From Skeletonema tropicum (taxonomy: Eukaryota; Bacillariophyta; Thalassiosirophyceae; Thalassiosirales; Thalassiosiraceae), in the NCBI GenBank assembly GCA_037178625.1, contig CM074139.1, positions 2,604,001 to 2,668,000 of the forward strand: a stretch of DNA of 64,000 nucleotides, given 5' to 3'. Every line of letters begins with the position of its first letter. The first letter of the stretch is position 1. The notes beneath the pieces were generated by a model. That model did no database searches, was not told the DNA's origin, and saw nothing but the letters and a program-made list of their open reading frames with translations. Both the position numbers and the translations under genes were made by a program. This document shows positions 54,101 through 63,928 of this stretch, in pieces.

Positions 54101-57100
54101 CAATTCGCAAGCACAGCGATGCCCAGGAGCATTAATAAGGGCATCCCTATTGTAGAAGTACACTTCAAGGAACTTTCCGAAACTCCATTGCCAAGTTTGT
54201 TTGCTCAAGAAAATGAGGTGTGACAACAATACCACACTTAGTACAATACGTCCATGTTGCAATAGGCTCATCGGACTCTGAAGAATCAACATCGTCTTGC
54301 TCCTGCTTCAGAGCTGAGGTGGGAATAGGATTGTCCATTCTCTCCACGGTAATGTTTATCAGTCCATCATTGTGGATAAAAGACAATGAATGGTCGATCA
54401 CAGACTTTTTGCATGACAAATTCTGGCACTTCAAAGATAAGTTGAAGCACGAATCCCTCAAAAATTGGCCCAACGAAACATCCTGTGCCGAATAGTAGCA
54501 GATTCCTTTCACTTCAGCGGGACAGCATTGAGTTTTATTTGTCATCCACACGCTCGTAATAAGAATAGCTTGATGATCTAAAGGAGTAACTTTGCCAGAA
54601 ATAGAGCGCTGTGTAGGATCACTCTTCCCTCCGTTCCAAGGTCTAACTTTCCTACCACTAGGCGGTTGTCCAAAGTCGACACAAAGTGATGAGCTGCTGC
54701 AAGGAACAGGTGGGATTTTGTATGATTCAGGAAGCCTTGCACACCTCTCTAGAAGGTAACTGGTCTCAAGCTTCATGTTGTAGGCAGCGTTAATCAAAAA
54801 CTTGAGGACGCGTTTGACCTGCTTCAAAGCTGGTCGAGAGGCACCACGGAGCACCACGGTGCAACCTAATTCCTTCGGGCAACCTTCGATCATACAAAAA
54901 GTTTTTACAACACCTCTCTTTGCAAGTCCGAATTTGACAGCGTTCATACCGTCTAAGACACCTTCGCCAAGTTTCTTCGCGGCCAAAGCAGCTTGACGTT
55001 CATGATTCGGCAACTTTACTTGTTGAAGCATCGTGCTGACGACTTTCTGATCCGAAGAGGGCTCTCCCGCCTCCCACACATCGTCGTCAGCCCATACATC
55101 ATTATCACGAAATGAAACAAGACGAAATCTGCGGCAATGACCTAAAATAGTCGAGTTCATTACATGGTCAATCGAGCTCAGCACAGTGGCACCAGTCTGG
55201 CGTGCTATTCGCGACATCAAGCTAGGCTTGACATACTGAATGAGGACTATATTCGCACGAAGTAAGAGCTCTTGCGCTTTCCTACACACTGATTTGCCGA
55301 CGATGAGCACATCTGGTTTCAATTTGAAAATTTTAGATACAATAATTTCCATGTACCTTTCTTCCTGTTCTAGAAGAGTGTCGAGGGAGGCTATCTGATT
55401 TTCAGTTCTTGTATACTCAATCCCTCCACTTAACATCATGATCTTCGCATTCTGAATAGCTCGTGCCATCCGTTTGTGGGTTGGATTTTTGGTGAAGACG
55501 ACACCAGACATGTAAATCGAGTCCAATACGGATCCGCCAGGAATTGTTTTAACCTTGCAGTAAGGTCGGATATCTAGCAAATCGCCATTCTTCACATCTG
55601 GTTCGACCGTGGCACAGCACCGCGTCGCCAATGTCATGAGAGTATCTAGCCACAAATCTTCGAGCTTAATTTCATCAGATTTTGATTGCGTACACGCCTC
55701 CTTGATTTCCTTTAGAAGACGCGGGCCATCGGTCTGCAGCAGCTCCCTGCCCAATTTTTCTAGATAATCAGCTGCAACCATACCCAGGTGAATTTTCGCT
55801 GACAGCTTTGTATCCTTGCTTTGGTTTGGTCTCAATAGTGCCTCCTCTATCCCAGAGGTGCTCTCTGCAAGCGCATCTCCTATGGACGAAGAAGGTTGGA
55901 TCTGTCGCGACGCTTCGATTCCTTCTGCTACATCGACGTCCTCGACAGTCGCTTCCACTGCATTTTGTTCCACTGCAGTTCCCTGAGATTTCCCGCCCCC
56001 TCTTAAATTGGATGAACTTTTCCATTTCAGTTGCCGCACTGACTCAAACCTTGACTTCAGCCGTAACGGTCCACGTAATGATGCCTCCTGCTTTGCGGCC
56101 AAAGCTTCTTCTTCGGCGGCAGCAACCGCAGCGGCCTCCTCTGCTTCAAAACGCTCTTTCTCTTCTCGTTTCCTCCGTTCATTATCCAGCCGCTGCTTGG
56201 TAATGCTGAGAGCATGAAAGTCACCGCCAGACATTTCTCCCTGGAAGCCAGCGAATTGTTCACTCAATTCGGAACTTGTCACAGGAGTATCAGACGGTAG
56301 TAGAATATCGGGCGACAAGGCGGAAGATTTTACATCGACCTCATTATCAATAGGTGTGGTAGGAGAATGCTTCTCCTCATTGCCACCAATCACACCGGCT
56401 TTACCTTCTGTCTCCACACCCCGCATTATGACGCCAAGACCACGCTCAGATAAATGATCATAACACATTTTGCATGTACGCATCGTTCCAACGGCACTTT
56501 TGCCATCTCTTGGCTTGGCACCACTCGTACTGTCCGTCAGAGAGGAAGCTTCGGATATCTGGACAAAGTATGCCGAACATGCACTGCAAAAAATCATACC
56601 GCAAACTCGACAATGATGTTTTCTTCGAAGCACGTTGAAGGGAGCCTCACACGCATAGCAATGGCGAGCCAGCTTATCGGGCATCCAATGATCCTTCCCA
56701 TCATCAACAACGACTGCCCCTCCCTTAGGCTTTGCCATTTGCTTATCATCTCCACCTTCGGGGGAGGGTGAAACTTTCATTGACTGCTGTTGCTGTGTCA
56801 GAGGTCCCATGCGCGCCATGTTGTCGTCATTGATAATTGGTAGCAACGAAGGCAATCCCCCCTCACCCATTCCAAAAGCTAACGATGTATCATTCACAGG
56901 TCCATCGCCAGTTGCACTTTCAATGGCTTTACCACCGTTCAAAGAAGTTGTCTGAGAACACTTTGGTGCAACTAAAGCATCCCAATTTTGACGTTTCTTT
57001 TGAAGATTCATCTTATGCGTATTGCGATCATTCATTGCCTTTGGCTCGACTTTTGTTCCTGGAACTGACCTCGTACTTGGAGAGGGAGGAGCAAACGTAT

Positions 57101-57557
57101 TTTTATTCGACCACAAATCAATCTCATCTTGATCCCAAACAGAGGTATAATTTTCATCATGACCTTCTACAACAACAGCTGTATTACCATCCCCCATCTC
57201 CTCTTGCTGCTGCAGTGCTGCTGATCCCTCAGAATAATCCTTCTTTTGGCCAGCAATGACAACCCCACCCGAGGGTGTTAATCTACCGTCAATACCCCGT
57301 TTACTCTTGGTAGAATATGGCACACTCGAGGTGGCGCTAGTCATTGTGGACAATGATGATGATGATGAACCCGGCGTAGGTGGGGGATGACGTGCCGCGG
57401 GCGACTGCCCAGTAGGAGCTGAAGTTCCAAAGAAGAATTTGCCAATCATATCTGAAGCATCATCTGTAAAGAATCGACTGTTCGGTGATAGAAGTTGTGG
57501 ATCATCCTCCCCAGTTGTTCCATTGTGATTGGGTGTAGGATTGCCATTGTCCCCCAT
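51129..57557 (-). pseudogene. Fab1/PIKfyve-type phosphatidylinositol 3-phosphate 5-kinase, interrupted
   Basis: From ATG at 57,557: a FYVE finger ([27 protein letters not shown]; about residues 290-340), a Fab1-type TCP-1/chaperonin-like domain (about 620-830), a Cys-rich CCR region (near 980-1,125), and the PIP-kinase domain with FDLKGSLRGRF, LDYSILVGID and IIDFMRQYD. Enzymes of this family make PI(3,5)P2 on endosomes and vacuoles. One intron, 52,260-52,335 (GTAAGT...CTCAG, 76 bp), joins EQVA to MQNIFFGRK. Two lesions are visible. An AAAA run at 54,210-54,213 puts the CCR region out of frame (+1), which could be a mutation or a sequence error. An LTR at 51,217-51,695 cuts the last exon: the frame ends nine codons inside the LTR, while the family-typical tail (YKARF, NAMERYF, VPNKW) lies intact beyond it, ending at 51,129. 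Confidence 0.9.
51217..51695 (+). mobile_element. Copia LTR insertion (one full plus one 5'-truncated LTR)
   Basis: A full LTR of 258 bp (51,217-51,474; TGTTGGAACCC...CTTCATCA) is followed by 13 bp and a second LTR lacking its first 50 bp (51,488-51,695). The two 208-bp shared parts look identical. GAATG is duplicated at 51,212-51,216 and 51,696-51,700, the 5-bp target duplication expected of Copia integrase. The insertion is antisense to the lipid-kinase gene. It is a recombination product of a complete element or of an LTR-LTR circle. Confidence 0.92.
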
Positions 57558-57559
57558 AT

Positions 57560-57819
57560 TGATGAAGACAGCACAAAAGGGGCAGTGAACTAACAAGTGA
57601 ACTACGATATTATGGACTACATTAGATGAGTGGTGAACCGCAGTTGGAGCTGGCGTAGGTGGTGGTGAAAGATCTCCAAGATCCCTGCTTCAACCACCAC
57701 CTCGATCGATGTGCTGTCACGGGCTGGTGCGACTGTCGTTGCGACTGTCAGTGCGCTTTCTCTTAGGAATCCTCGGGAGAGGAGCGTGTCGGAGATAGCC
57801 ATCTTCCAGGGTTCCAACA
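57560..57819 (-). mobile_element. Copia 3' LTR adjoining the lipid-kinase start codon
   Basis: 260-bp LTR on the minus strand, TGTTGGAACCC...CTTCATCA, diverged by many substitutions from the LTR at 51.2 kb. Its CA end lies 2 bp before the ATG of the lipid-kinase frame and in the same orientation, so it supplies the entire immediate upstream sequence of that gene. The pol frame extends about 35 codons into it. Confidence 0.88.
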
Positions 57820-60800
57820 CACCCTCTAAGCGTGCTGGGCTTCTGTGCTCGTGGCAGCGTTATTGGTGAGATAGATTCGATGTGGAGCATCCATGGTCTG
57901 ACTTCTCTATGGTGGGAGGCATCGTGGTTCTTGGATGGATAGTCGGCGAGGTTCTCCTTGCCGGGGTGCCACCGAACATCAAACTGTTTCCGTTTGACCT
58001 GATCTGTGACCCAGAAATAGTTCTTTTCCATGGAGCGGGAGCGATGCTTTTTGACTGTGTCATTTGCGATGCCTGTAGCCGTGGCATTGTCACAATGGAC
58101 TGGGGTGGGCGGCTGGGGATGCCCCAATTCTTCCAGGGTGAGACGTAGGACCTTGGCTTCTTTGCAGTTGTGGAATAGCCCCCCAAGTTCGGCTTCTGCT
58201 GCGGAGGCTACGACGCATTTCAGAATGTTACTGACGACATGGACGAAACCATTGATAATGATGGGTTTGTGATCTTTAGGGATGGATCCCAAGAAGTGGA
58301 CGCCTGCTATGCGGCTGCGTGCCCTTGGTTCAGAGAGGTAGGATGCGTCACTATGGATGTTGAGAATCATGTCAGAAGCTCTGAATTGGATTTTGGCGTC
58401 TGGGTGGGTGGTCAGGTAATCCAGCAGTTGGTTGGCACGTTGTTCTGTACTTTCTGTTGGGTTGGCTTGCTCAGAAGCAAGTGATCCCAGTGCGACAAGG
58501 ATGGTGTTGTCAACAGCTCGGCCGTAGTATAGGCCGGCCCCTACGATTTGTTGGATGCGGCGTTTTTGGGCAGGGTTGAGTGGAGCGGAGGTGTCCTCGT
58601 CGATAGGATCCTGGGCGGCAGTTCCGAATTTCCTCGGCGGTGCTGGGTGAGGGCTGTCCTGTGGCTTCTTGGGTTCCGGATGGTTGAAGTTGATTAGCAT
58701 TTTCTTCACGTATCCCGGCATTGAAAGAGTCACAGTGCGTTTCTCATAGTCCCACTCAAGGGTTATTCCGCAGTACAATTTTCCTTCCCAGTCGGCTTTC
58801 ACCTTGTAGTGCTCGGCGATGCAGTTGTACAAATGCTCGGCATCGGCTTTGTTGGTATATTTGATGCCAAAATCATCCACCACAAGGGTGAACGCAATTG
58901 GACGCGTTTCATGCCTCCATAGGCCAGGCGTGTGTTCGCATTCATAGTAGCCATGCGGAGCAAGACGTTCCTTCAACAACCTATTCGACAAGATTCCTGC
59001 TTGGGGCAAGCCCCAGATACTGCGTCTGATTTCCAAGTATACCTGGCCCTTATAGGCCATTTCGTTCAAGTTGTACTGCTGTTTTACATGTTCGGGGAAT
59101 GTGCGGAGAGGTATTTTCATGTATTCATACCTGTCTAGAGGGGTTCCGAGGTAGAAGCTGCTAATGTCAAAACAACAGTATCTTGCTCCTGGTGTACTCA
59201 CAACGCTATTCCACATGATCTTTGTTGTCTGTAGATCGGCTGTCCGTGTTGTGAGCTCGCCAGGGTAGTTGATGAGGTTACCACCTGCTGTGATGCGGAC
59301 ACGGTTCGGGTCATCCTTCTGCTCGCGGTAGTCCGTCGCTATGCTGGCATATGTTACTACTCTGTCCGCTGGAATGTTCTTTATTTGGTCGTGGTCGAGG
59401 ATGATGACTGTGTCTGTCCCTTTCTGGCCTGTTCTGTCGTCTCCTTGCGCTAGTCCTCCAAATTCTTTACCAAAGGCTGTTTCCCACGTTTCACGGAGTT
59501 CTTCACATTTGATGACTTCTGCATACTTCCTCATCGCCTTCCCAGTGATGGGGTGAGTGACTGGGGCACAATAGTACATGATATCTTCGGTTGGAGCGTG
59601 CTCCAACTGGGTTGGTCGCCACAGGTTCTTCGTATGAGTTTCCATCATGGTGGCGCCGCAATATGCCAAGAGGGCATCTTGGGAGATGATTCGATGTTGC
59701 TGCACCCTCGTGTGAGGAGGGGTGGATGGAATGGGTTGGATTTCTTCAAATGCTACTTGAGTGGGTTGTCGAGTACGCTGTGATCGCCGAGGTACTTGCT
59801 CCGGCAGTTGAGTTGTTGGCTTTGGAAGGGTGCCTGGGGTGTTGTTACGGGTGTGGCGTTGGTGGGTGCGTGGCTTGGAACGATGTATCCGCGGTGCTGT
59901 AGGATTGGTCGATGTTGTTATAGCTGGATTGTTTGGGCGGATCACTTGATTGCCACCCTCTATTTCGGCTAACTCTGGCGTGGTTGGGCCACCCTCTGAA
60001 TTTGACTTCGCACCCTCTGTAGTTGGCTGTCGGAGGCGGATGATTTTTTGCAAGGCTTTGGCTATTGTGGAGAGGATGGCAAAGCGTTGACGTTTTGGTA
60101 AGGCTTCCGCAGTGGTAATCAACTCGTCAGCAACCTCTGTGGCATGTTCGATGGGTGTAGGTGTATAATGTTGGCAATGTTGTGGGAAGAACTTGCAAGA
60201 GGCTGAAGTGCGGTATGCATTGGTATCAACGACGAAGAAACGGTAGTTGCGGTAGTGGTCCTTTGCAGGGCCCACATACCATGCGTCTGATCCTCTGGGG
60301 GCCCATGAGGCTCTTGATGATGGATGGTCGTACACTACAGCTCTCGTGCCTGGTGGGGCAAGGGGGGTACGGTTGAAATCGAAGGGTTCACCATGAAGAT
60401 CTTCATATGCTGACTTGGATGGGTCTCGACGTGACGTTCGGAGGAGATTGAGGGTGATTTCTGCTTGTTCTGTGAGTTGATCCCATAGTTGGAGGGGGAA
60501 TTCACTATCGGTACAACACAAACCACTGATAAAGTGATTCTTGAAGGTTTGGATGGCTCTTTCAGCTGCATTGACACGGTGGTTGTGGGGCTCGACGAAC
60601 TGCCACTGGCAGTCGTTTTCTGACAGGAATTGCTTGATTTGAGATGCTGCTTGGTTGTCGGTAACGTTGAGTTTTGGTGAATATCCTCGATCTTTCAAGT
60701 ATTGGAAGATTTCCTCAAATGCACCGATGATGTCCTCACTCTTGGTACTCTTGATCGGGCGGGCTAAAATAGCATTCATGTCATGGATGTATGCGATAAG

Positions 60801-62054
60801 GTAGTATAGGTTGCCTTCTAATGACCGGTGTGGAAGTGCGCCAGTGACATCAGTGTACATAGTTCCCTCAATTTTATCCGCTAAAGCTGCATAGCAAAAC
60901 ACATTCAGGCTCTTGTCATCTTGTTCTGGCTGCTCCATCTCCTCTCGTTCTTGCTGCTCCGTCTCTGCTGGGTCGGGAGGTATGATGGTAGGGGATGTAG
61001 TTGGTTGTTGCGGTTCAGGTGGGTTGGATGCACGGTCCTGTTCGAGCTGGTGTGCAACGATGCCTTGTAGACGACGACGGGACATGCCCGTTGTAGTATA
61101 ACTCTTCGGAGCTTGGCCTATCCCTATTGAAGGCGAGGATAGGTTGTATTTGCTTGGCTTGGGTGGCTTCTTACGGGTGCTTCGGAGGCCTGCTCGTGGC
61201 TTCTTCATATGGCCCTTCGCTGTAGCTGGGGAGGCGGCTAAATGACGACGAACGTCTTTGGTACGTTGAATATGTGGAAAGCTTTTCAGTTGATTGTTTT
61301 CAATTGCACGGAGAAGGGTGGGGATTGGTGGGCTAAAAAGGCACTGATGGATGTATTTTAGGGCTTGCTGTTTCGTTGGCATGGTGTAGGCATTATGTGC
61401 GGCAGCAGTGATTGGCTGGGCTGTAGGTGTGATGATATCAAATGATGGTTGCATCGGCTTCTTTGACAGAGGAAGGAGCCATAGCCCCGTCGCTGGGTGT
61501 CGCTTTCCAGTCAAGACACATCGTCCGTGGTGCAACACGCGGACTTCGTGCATGGTGAATAAGACTTGACACCCGGCATCAACTATTCGCCTGATGGAGA
61601 TTAGTGATGCTTTGGAGAATTCCGGCACAATGTGTCCATTCTTGCAGGCTGCTGGTGGAAGGGAGGGCAAATCAATGTCACACATGTGCGTAGATTTGCT
61701 GACGGTACCATCTGGTTGGGTGATTGAGATGGGGCTGGTTGTTGGCCGAATGTTGTTGACCTCGGCTTCGACGATGAAGAAGTGATCCGAAGCACCTGAG
61801 TCGGCAATGGCATAATCGGATGGGACAAGTTTCTCTTTACTTTGTAGGCTGTTCGCCTGATGGATGTTGGATGGCCTTGTCACGGTGCGGTTGTCAGTTA
61901 CGACGGTAATGTCATCGTCGTCTTCCCGTGGAGGCTGCACTTCAGCATGGAAACACTGCTGGATGTTGGAGGACGGTTGAACTATTTTTTGGGTGGCGTA
62001 CAATGAGAGAGGCTTGATGGCAATTTTAGTTTTAATCAAGTTACATCTATTCAC
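57717..62054 (-). CDS. Copia retrotransposon pol (protease, integrase, reverse transcriptase, RNase H)
   Basis: 1,445 uninterrupted codons. In order: aspartic protease (AIADSGASDHFF), integrase core with YTDVTG, VTDNQA and the Glu of NAAERAIQTFKNHF (D-D-E), reverse transcriptase (YCCFDISSFYLGTPLD, SIWGLPQAGILSN, and VVDDFGIKY in place of the common YVDD), and RNase H (HSDASY, SAAEAELGGL, HCDNATA). The integrase-before-RT order defines Copia (Ty1/copia), and the sequence style fits the CoDi group of diatoms. The first residue counted here is a GTG codon. The frame is continuous with gag through one TGA codon (62,069-62,067), which suggests readthrough or a single nonsense change. The 3' end runs into the LTR. 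Confidence 0.93.
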   Translation of the reverse strand: MNRCNLIKTKIAIKPLSLYATQKIVQPSSNIQQCFHAEVQPPREDDDDITVVTDNRTVTRPSNIHQANSLQSKEKLVPSDYAIADSGASDHFFIVEAEVNNIRPTTSPISITQPDGTVSKSTHMCDIDLPSLPPAACKNGHIVPEFSKASLISIRRIVDAGCQVLFTMHEVRVLHHGRCVLTGKRHPATGLWLLPLSKKPMQPSFDIITPTAQPITAAAHNAYTMPTKQQALKYIHQCLFSPPIPTLLRAIENNQLKSFPHIQRTKDVRRHLAASPATAKGHMKKPRAGLRSTRKKPPKPSKYNLSSPSIGIGQAPKSYTTTGMSRRRLQGIVAHQLEQDRASNPPEPQQPTTSPTIIPPDPAETEQQEREEMEQPEQDDKSLNVFCYAALADKIEGTMYTDVTGALPHRSLEGNLYYLIAYIHDMNAILARPIKSTKSEDIIGAFEEIFQYLKDRGYSPKLNVTDNQAASQIKQFLSENDCQWQFVEPHNHRVNAAERAIQTFKNHFISGLCCTDSEFPLQLWDQLTEQAEITLNLLRTSRRDPSKSAYEDLHGEPFDFNRTPLAPPGTRAVVYDHPSSRASWAPRGSDAWYVGPAKDHYRNYRFFVVDTNAYRTSASCKFFPQHCQHYTPTPIEHATEVADELITTAEALPKRQRFAILSTIAKALQKIIRLRQPTTEGAKSNSEGGPTTPELAEIEGGNQVIRPNNPAITTSTNPTAPRIHRSKPRTHQRHTRNNTPGTLPKPTTQLPEQVPRRSQRTRQPTQVAFEEIQPIPSTPPHTRVQQHRIISQDALLAYCGATMMETHTKNLWRPTQLEHAPTEDIMYYCAPVTHPITGKAMRKYAEVIKCEELRETWETAFGKEFGGLAQGDDRTGQKGTDTVIILDHDQIKNIPADRVVTYASIATDYREQKDDPNRVRITAGGNLINYPGELTTRTADLQTTKIMWNSVVSTPGARYCCFDISSFYLGTPLDRYEYMKIPLRTFPEHVKQQYNLNEMAYKGQVYLEIRRSIWGLPQAGILSNRLLKERLAPHGYYECEHTPGLWRHETRPIAFTLVVDDFGIKYTNKADAEHLYNCIAEHYKVKADWEGKLYCGITLEWDYEKRTVTLSMPGYVKKMLINFNHPEPKKPQDSPHPAPPRKFGTAAQDPIDEDTSAPLNPAQKRRIQQIVGAGLYYGRAVDNTILVALGSLASEQANPTESTEQRANQLLDYLTTHPDAKIQFRASDMILNIHSDASYLSEPRARSRIAGVHFLGSIPKDHKPIIINGFVHVVSNILKCVVASAAEAELGGLFHNCKEAKVLRLTLEELGHPQPPTPVHCDNATATGIANDTVKKHRSRSMEKNYFWVTDQVKRKQFDVRWHPGKENLADYPSKNHDASHHREVRPWMLHIESISPITLPRAQKPSTLRGCVGTLEDGYLRHAPLPRIPKRKRTDSRNDSRTSP

Positions 62055-62066
62055 TGCGCCACACCT

Positions 62067-62804
62067 TCACATGGGAGGAAGTTGCGTCTTGTGAATCCCT
62101 TTGCGGCAAAATGGCCATCCCATTCTTTCAAACTCAAGGTAGTTGGCACGGGAGAAATCGTTGCGGTGGTAAGGCTTTCTACTTTCGCATTGATGACTCT
62201 GGTGGTCCACGTCAAAACCGCAGGAATGACAGGCCCACCAGTTGTTGAATCGCTTGACGGGATTTGGCTGGAAGCTCCGATTTCCACGTTGTTGACTGTG
62301 GCCGGTCGGGGGACGGTACTGCTGGATTGCTCCTGCAGCTGGAGGAGTGGATGGCGCTTGCTGTTGGCGCTGTCCTGAGCGAGTGGTGGAGCGACGGCGG
62401 CCTCCTCGACCTTGGTAGCCACCTCCTTGGTTGTAGCCTCCTCGACCTTGGTAGCCACCTCCTTGGTTGTAGGTGGATGGGGCAACATACTGAGGGGCTA
62501 CATACGGTGGGGGAGCTCCACCAGTGGTGAATGGACTGGGAGCTGGAGGGGGGACATGGCGTTGTTGCCCTTGGGCCACTTGCGCAGTGAGCATGGCTAT
62601 TTGCTGGGTGATTTGTTGGATGCTGTTGGCATTCGACTGAGTGGCATCGGAGATGGTAGACAAGTTATCATTTAGGCCGCTGATGTTGGAGTTGTAGGTT
62701 TGGCCAAAAGTACTGAAGGTAGGGGGGAGCAAGCCCTGTGTTTTTTGGGGAGTCACGAGTGGTGCGCGCCAAGAATTTTTTTGACCATGGCCAAAATTGG
62801 CCAT
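62067..62804 (-). CDS. Copia gag, 5'-truncated (246 aa)
   Basis: The frame starts at MANFGHGQK and holds a Gln/Asn-rich helical stretch, a Pro/Gly-rich linker with repeated GGGYQGRGGYNQ units, and a C-terminal zinc-knuckle-like CHSC...H...C block (about residues 196-210). It ends in TGA and is in the same frame as pol four codons later. Copia gag proteins are normally longer at the N-terminus. No 5' LTR or primer-binding site is found between 62,805 and the neighbouring gene, so the element is 5'-truncated. Confidence 0.8.
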   Translation of the reverse strand: MANFGHGQKNSWRAPLVTPQKTQGLLPPTFSTFGQTYNSNISGLNDNLSTISDATQSNANSIQQITQQIAMLTAQVAQGQQRHVPPPAPSPFTTGGAPPPYVAPQYVAPSTYNQGGGYQGRGGYNQGGGYQGRGGRRRSTTRSGQRQQQAPSTPPAAGAIQQYRPPTGHSQQRGNRSFQPNPVKRFNNWWACHSCGFDVDHQSHQCESRKPYHRNDFSRANYLEFERMGWPFCRKGIHKTQLPPM

Positions 62805-62880
62805 CGCCTGATTGGAGTATGAAATAGGACCCTTTTGCAGCTTTTACTCTGTTATTACTTGTTTTCATACTTTGATACTG

Positions 62881-62919
62881 TTTGGCCGCATAGACGGGGG
62901 TATGGTCTATGCGGCCAAA
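62881..62919. repeat. 15-bp perfect hairpin
   Basis: TTTGGCCGCATAGAC (62,881-62,895) pairs with its exact complement at 62,905-62,919 across a 9-base G-rich loop. It lies between the truncated Copia element and the coiled-coil ORF, at the probable junction of the truncation. Confidence 0.75.
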
Positions 62920-63079
62920 AAGTTTGGTGATCTCAAGTGCTGACCCGGTGGAGATTTTGTTGCAAAACCAGCCAATCTTGTCGACAAAACTCCAATCTTC
63001 AAAAGACTCAACGCATCGGAGAGCTCGCCGATGCTCCGAAAGCAACAAGCAGAGAACTCAGTGGTGCACAAAAGCGACA

Positions 63080-63928
63080 ATGGAAGAGAGTAATGATGAT
63101 ACCGCAATGGCGGCCGGTGCCGAGGCAGCGCCAAAGCCAAAAAAGAGAAAGAGGAAGAAGAGTACTTTTAGCCGCAATCAAAGGGGTGGTGAGCAGAAGA
63201 AATCCAACGCACCACATGCCCCGAACGTCCCTCGAAACCCATCACAGCCAACACAGGCGCCGACGTCAGATAATAATACGGCAGATCCAAGAATATTCAA
63301 TCTGAAGAGGGCAACGCAAAGGCGAGATAAGCAAATAGAAGTATTGTCTGCTCATAACCAACAACTGAAAAGTGCAGTCGAGACTGCTGCAAGAGAAATG
63401 CGATCGGTTGAACGTGAGGCTGCAATGAAAGTGAACGCCATTGAGAAGGGGGCAGAGAAAATGCAAGAGAGGGCTGAAAAGAAGATGAAGCGTGCAGCAG
63501 AGGCGACAACTACAGCTCATACCAAAATGGCCACCGCAACAAAAGCAGCTACTGACGCAAAAGAGACGAAGAAGGAGTATGAGAAGTCAAACAAACAGTT
63601 AGCGGAAAAAGATGAGTTGATACGCGAACTGAAGGAGAAATTGAGGGCATCACAGAAGGCGGCCAAGGAAGCAGAGAAGGCTGCCAAGAAAGCAGAGGAG
63701 AGGGAAGTAAAGGAAATAGCAGCGCGGAAAGAAGTGGAGAATTCACTACAGGATATGGAAGCAAAGTTGGCGAGGATGGAGGCAATGTTGCAGGAACAAC
63801 TTGCAGCAGGCCGAATAGTTATCAAAAAAGAATCTACGAAGGGAACAGGATTTAAGAGATGGTCGCAAAAGATTGTTCAACTCATCATGGAGTATTTGGT
63901 ATGTATTGTTCAAAGTGTTCACTATTAA
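63080..63928 (+). CDS. Coiled-coil protein, probably continuing beyond the window
   Basis: The frame is open from 62,909, but the Met at 63,080 (MEESNDDTAMAAGAE) is preferred, because the upstream codons cover the hairpin and read like untranslated DNA. After a basic cluster (KPKKRKRKK, a possible nuclear-localisation signal) and a Pro/Asn-rich stretch comes a long Ala/Lys/Glu coiled coil (about residues 75-245), then FKRWSQKIVQLIMEYL. GTATGT at 63,899 and ACAATAG near 63,992 look like donor and acceptor, so the apparent stop at 63,928 is probably intronic and the gene continues to the right. Proteins of this layout occur in element-rich stramenopile DNA. I cannot assign a function. Confidence 0.6.
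   Translation: MEESNDDTAMAAGAEAAPKPKKRKRKKSTFSRNQRGGEQKKSNAPHAPNVPRNPSQPTQAPTSDNNTADPRIFNLKRATQRRDKQIEVLSAHNQQLKSAVETAAREMRSVEREAAMKVNAIEKGAEKMQERAEKKMKRAAEATTTAHTKMATATKAATDAKETKKEYEKSNKQLAEKDELIRELKEKLRASQKAAKEAEKAAKKAEEREVKEIAARKEVENSLQDMEAKLARMEAMLQEQLAAGRIVIKKESTKGTGFKRWSQKIVQLIMEYLVCIVQSVHY

Noticed and set aside
62668..63048. 126-residue minus-strand frame upstream of gag
   Set aside because: It overlaps the gag start in another frame and crosses the hairpin and the oppositely oriented coiled-coil gene. No gag features.
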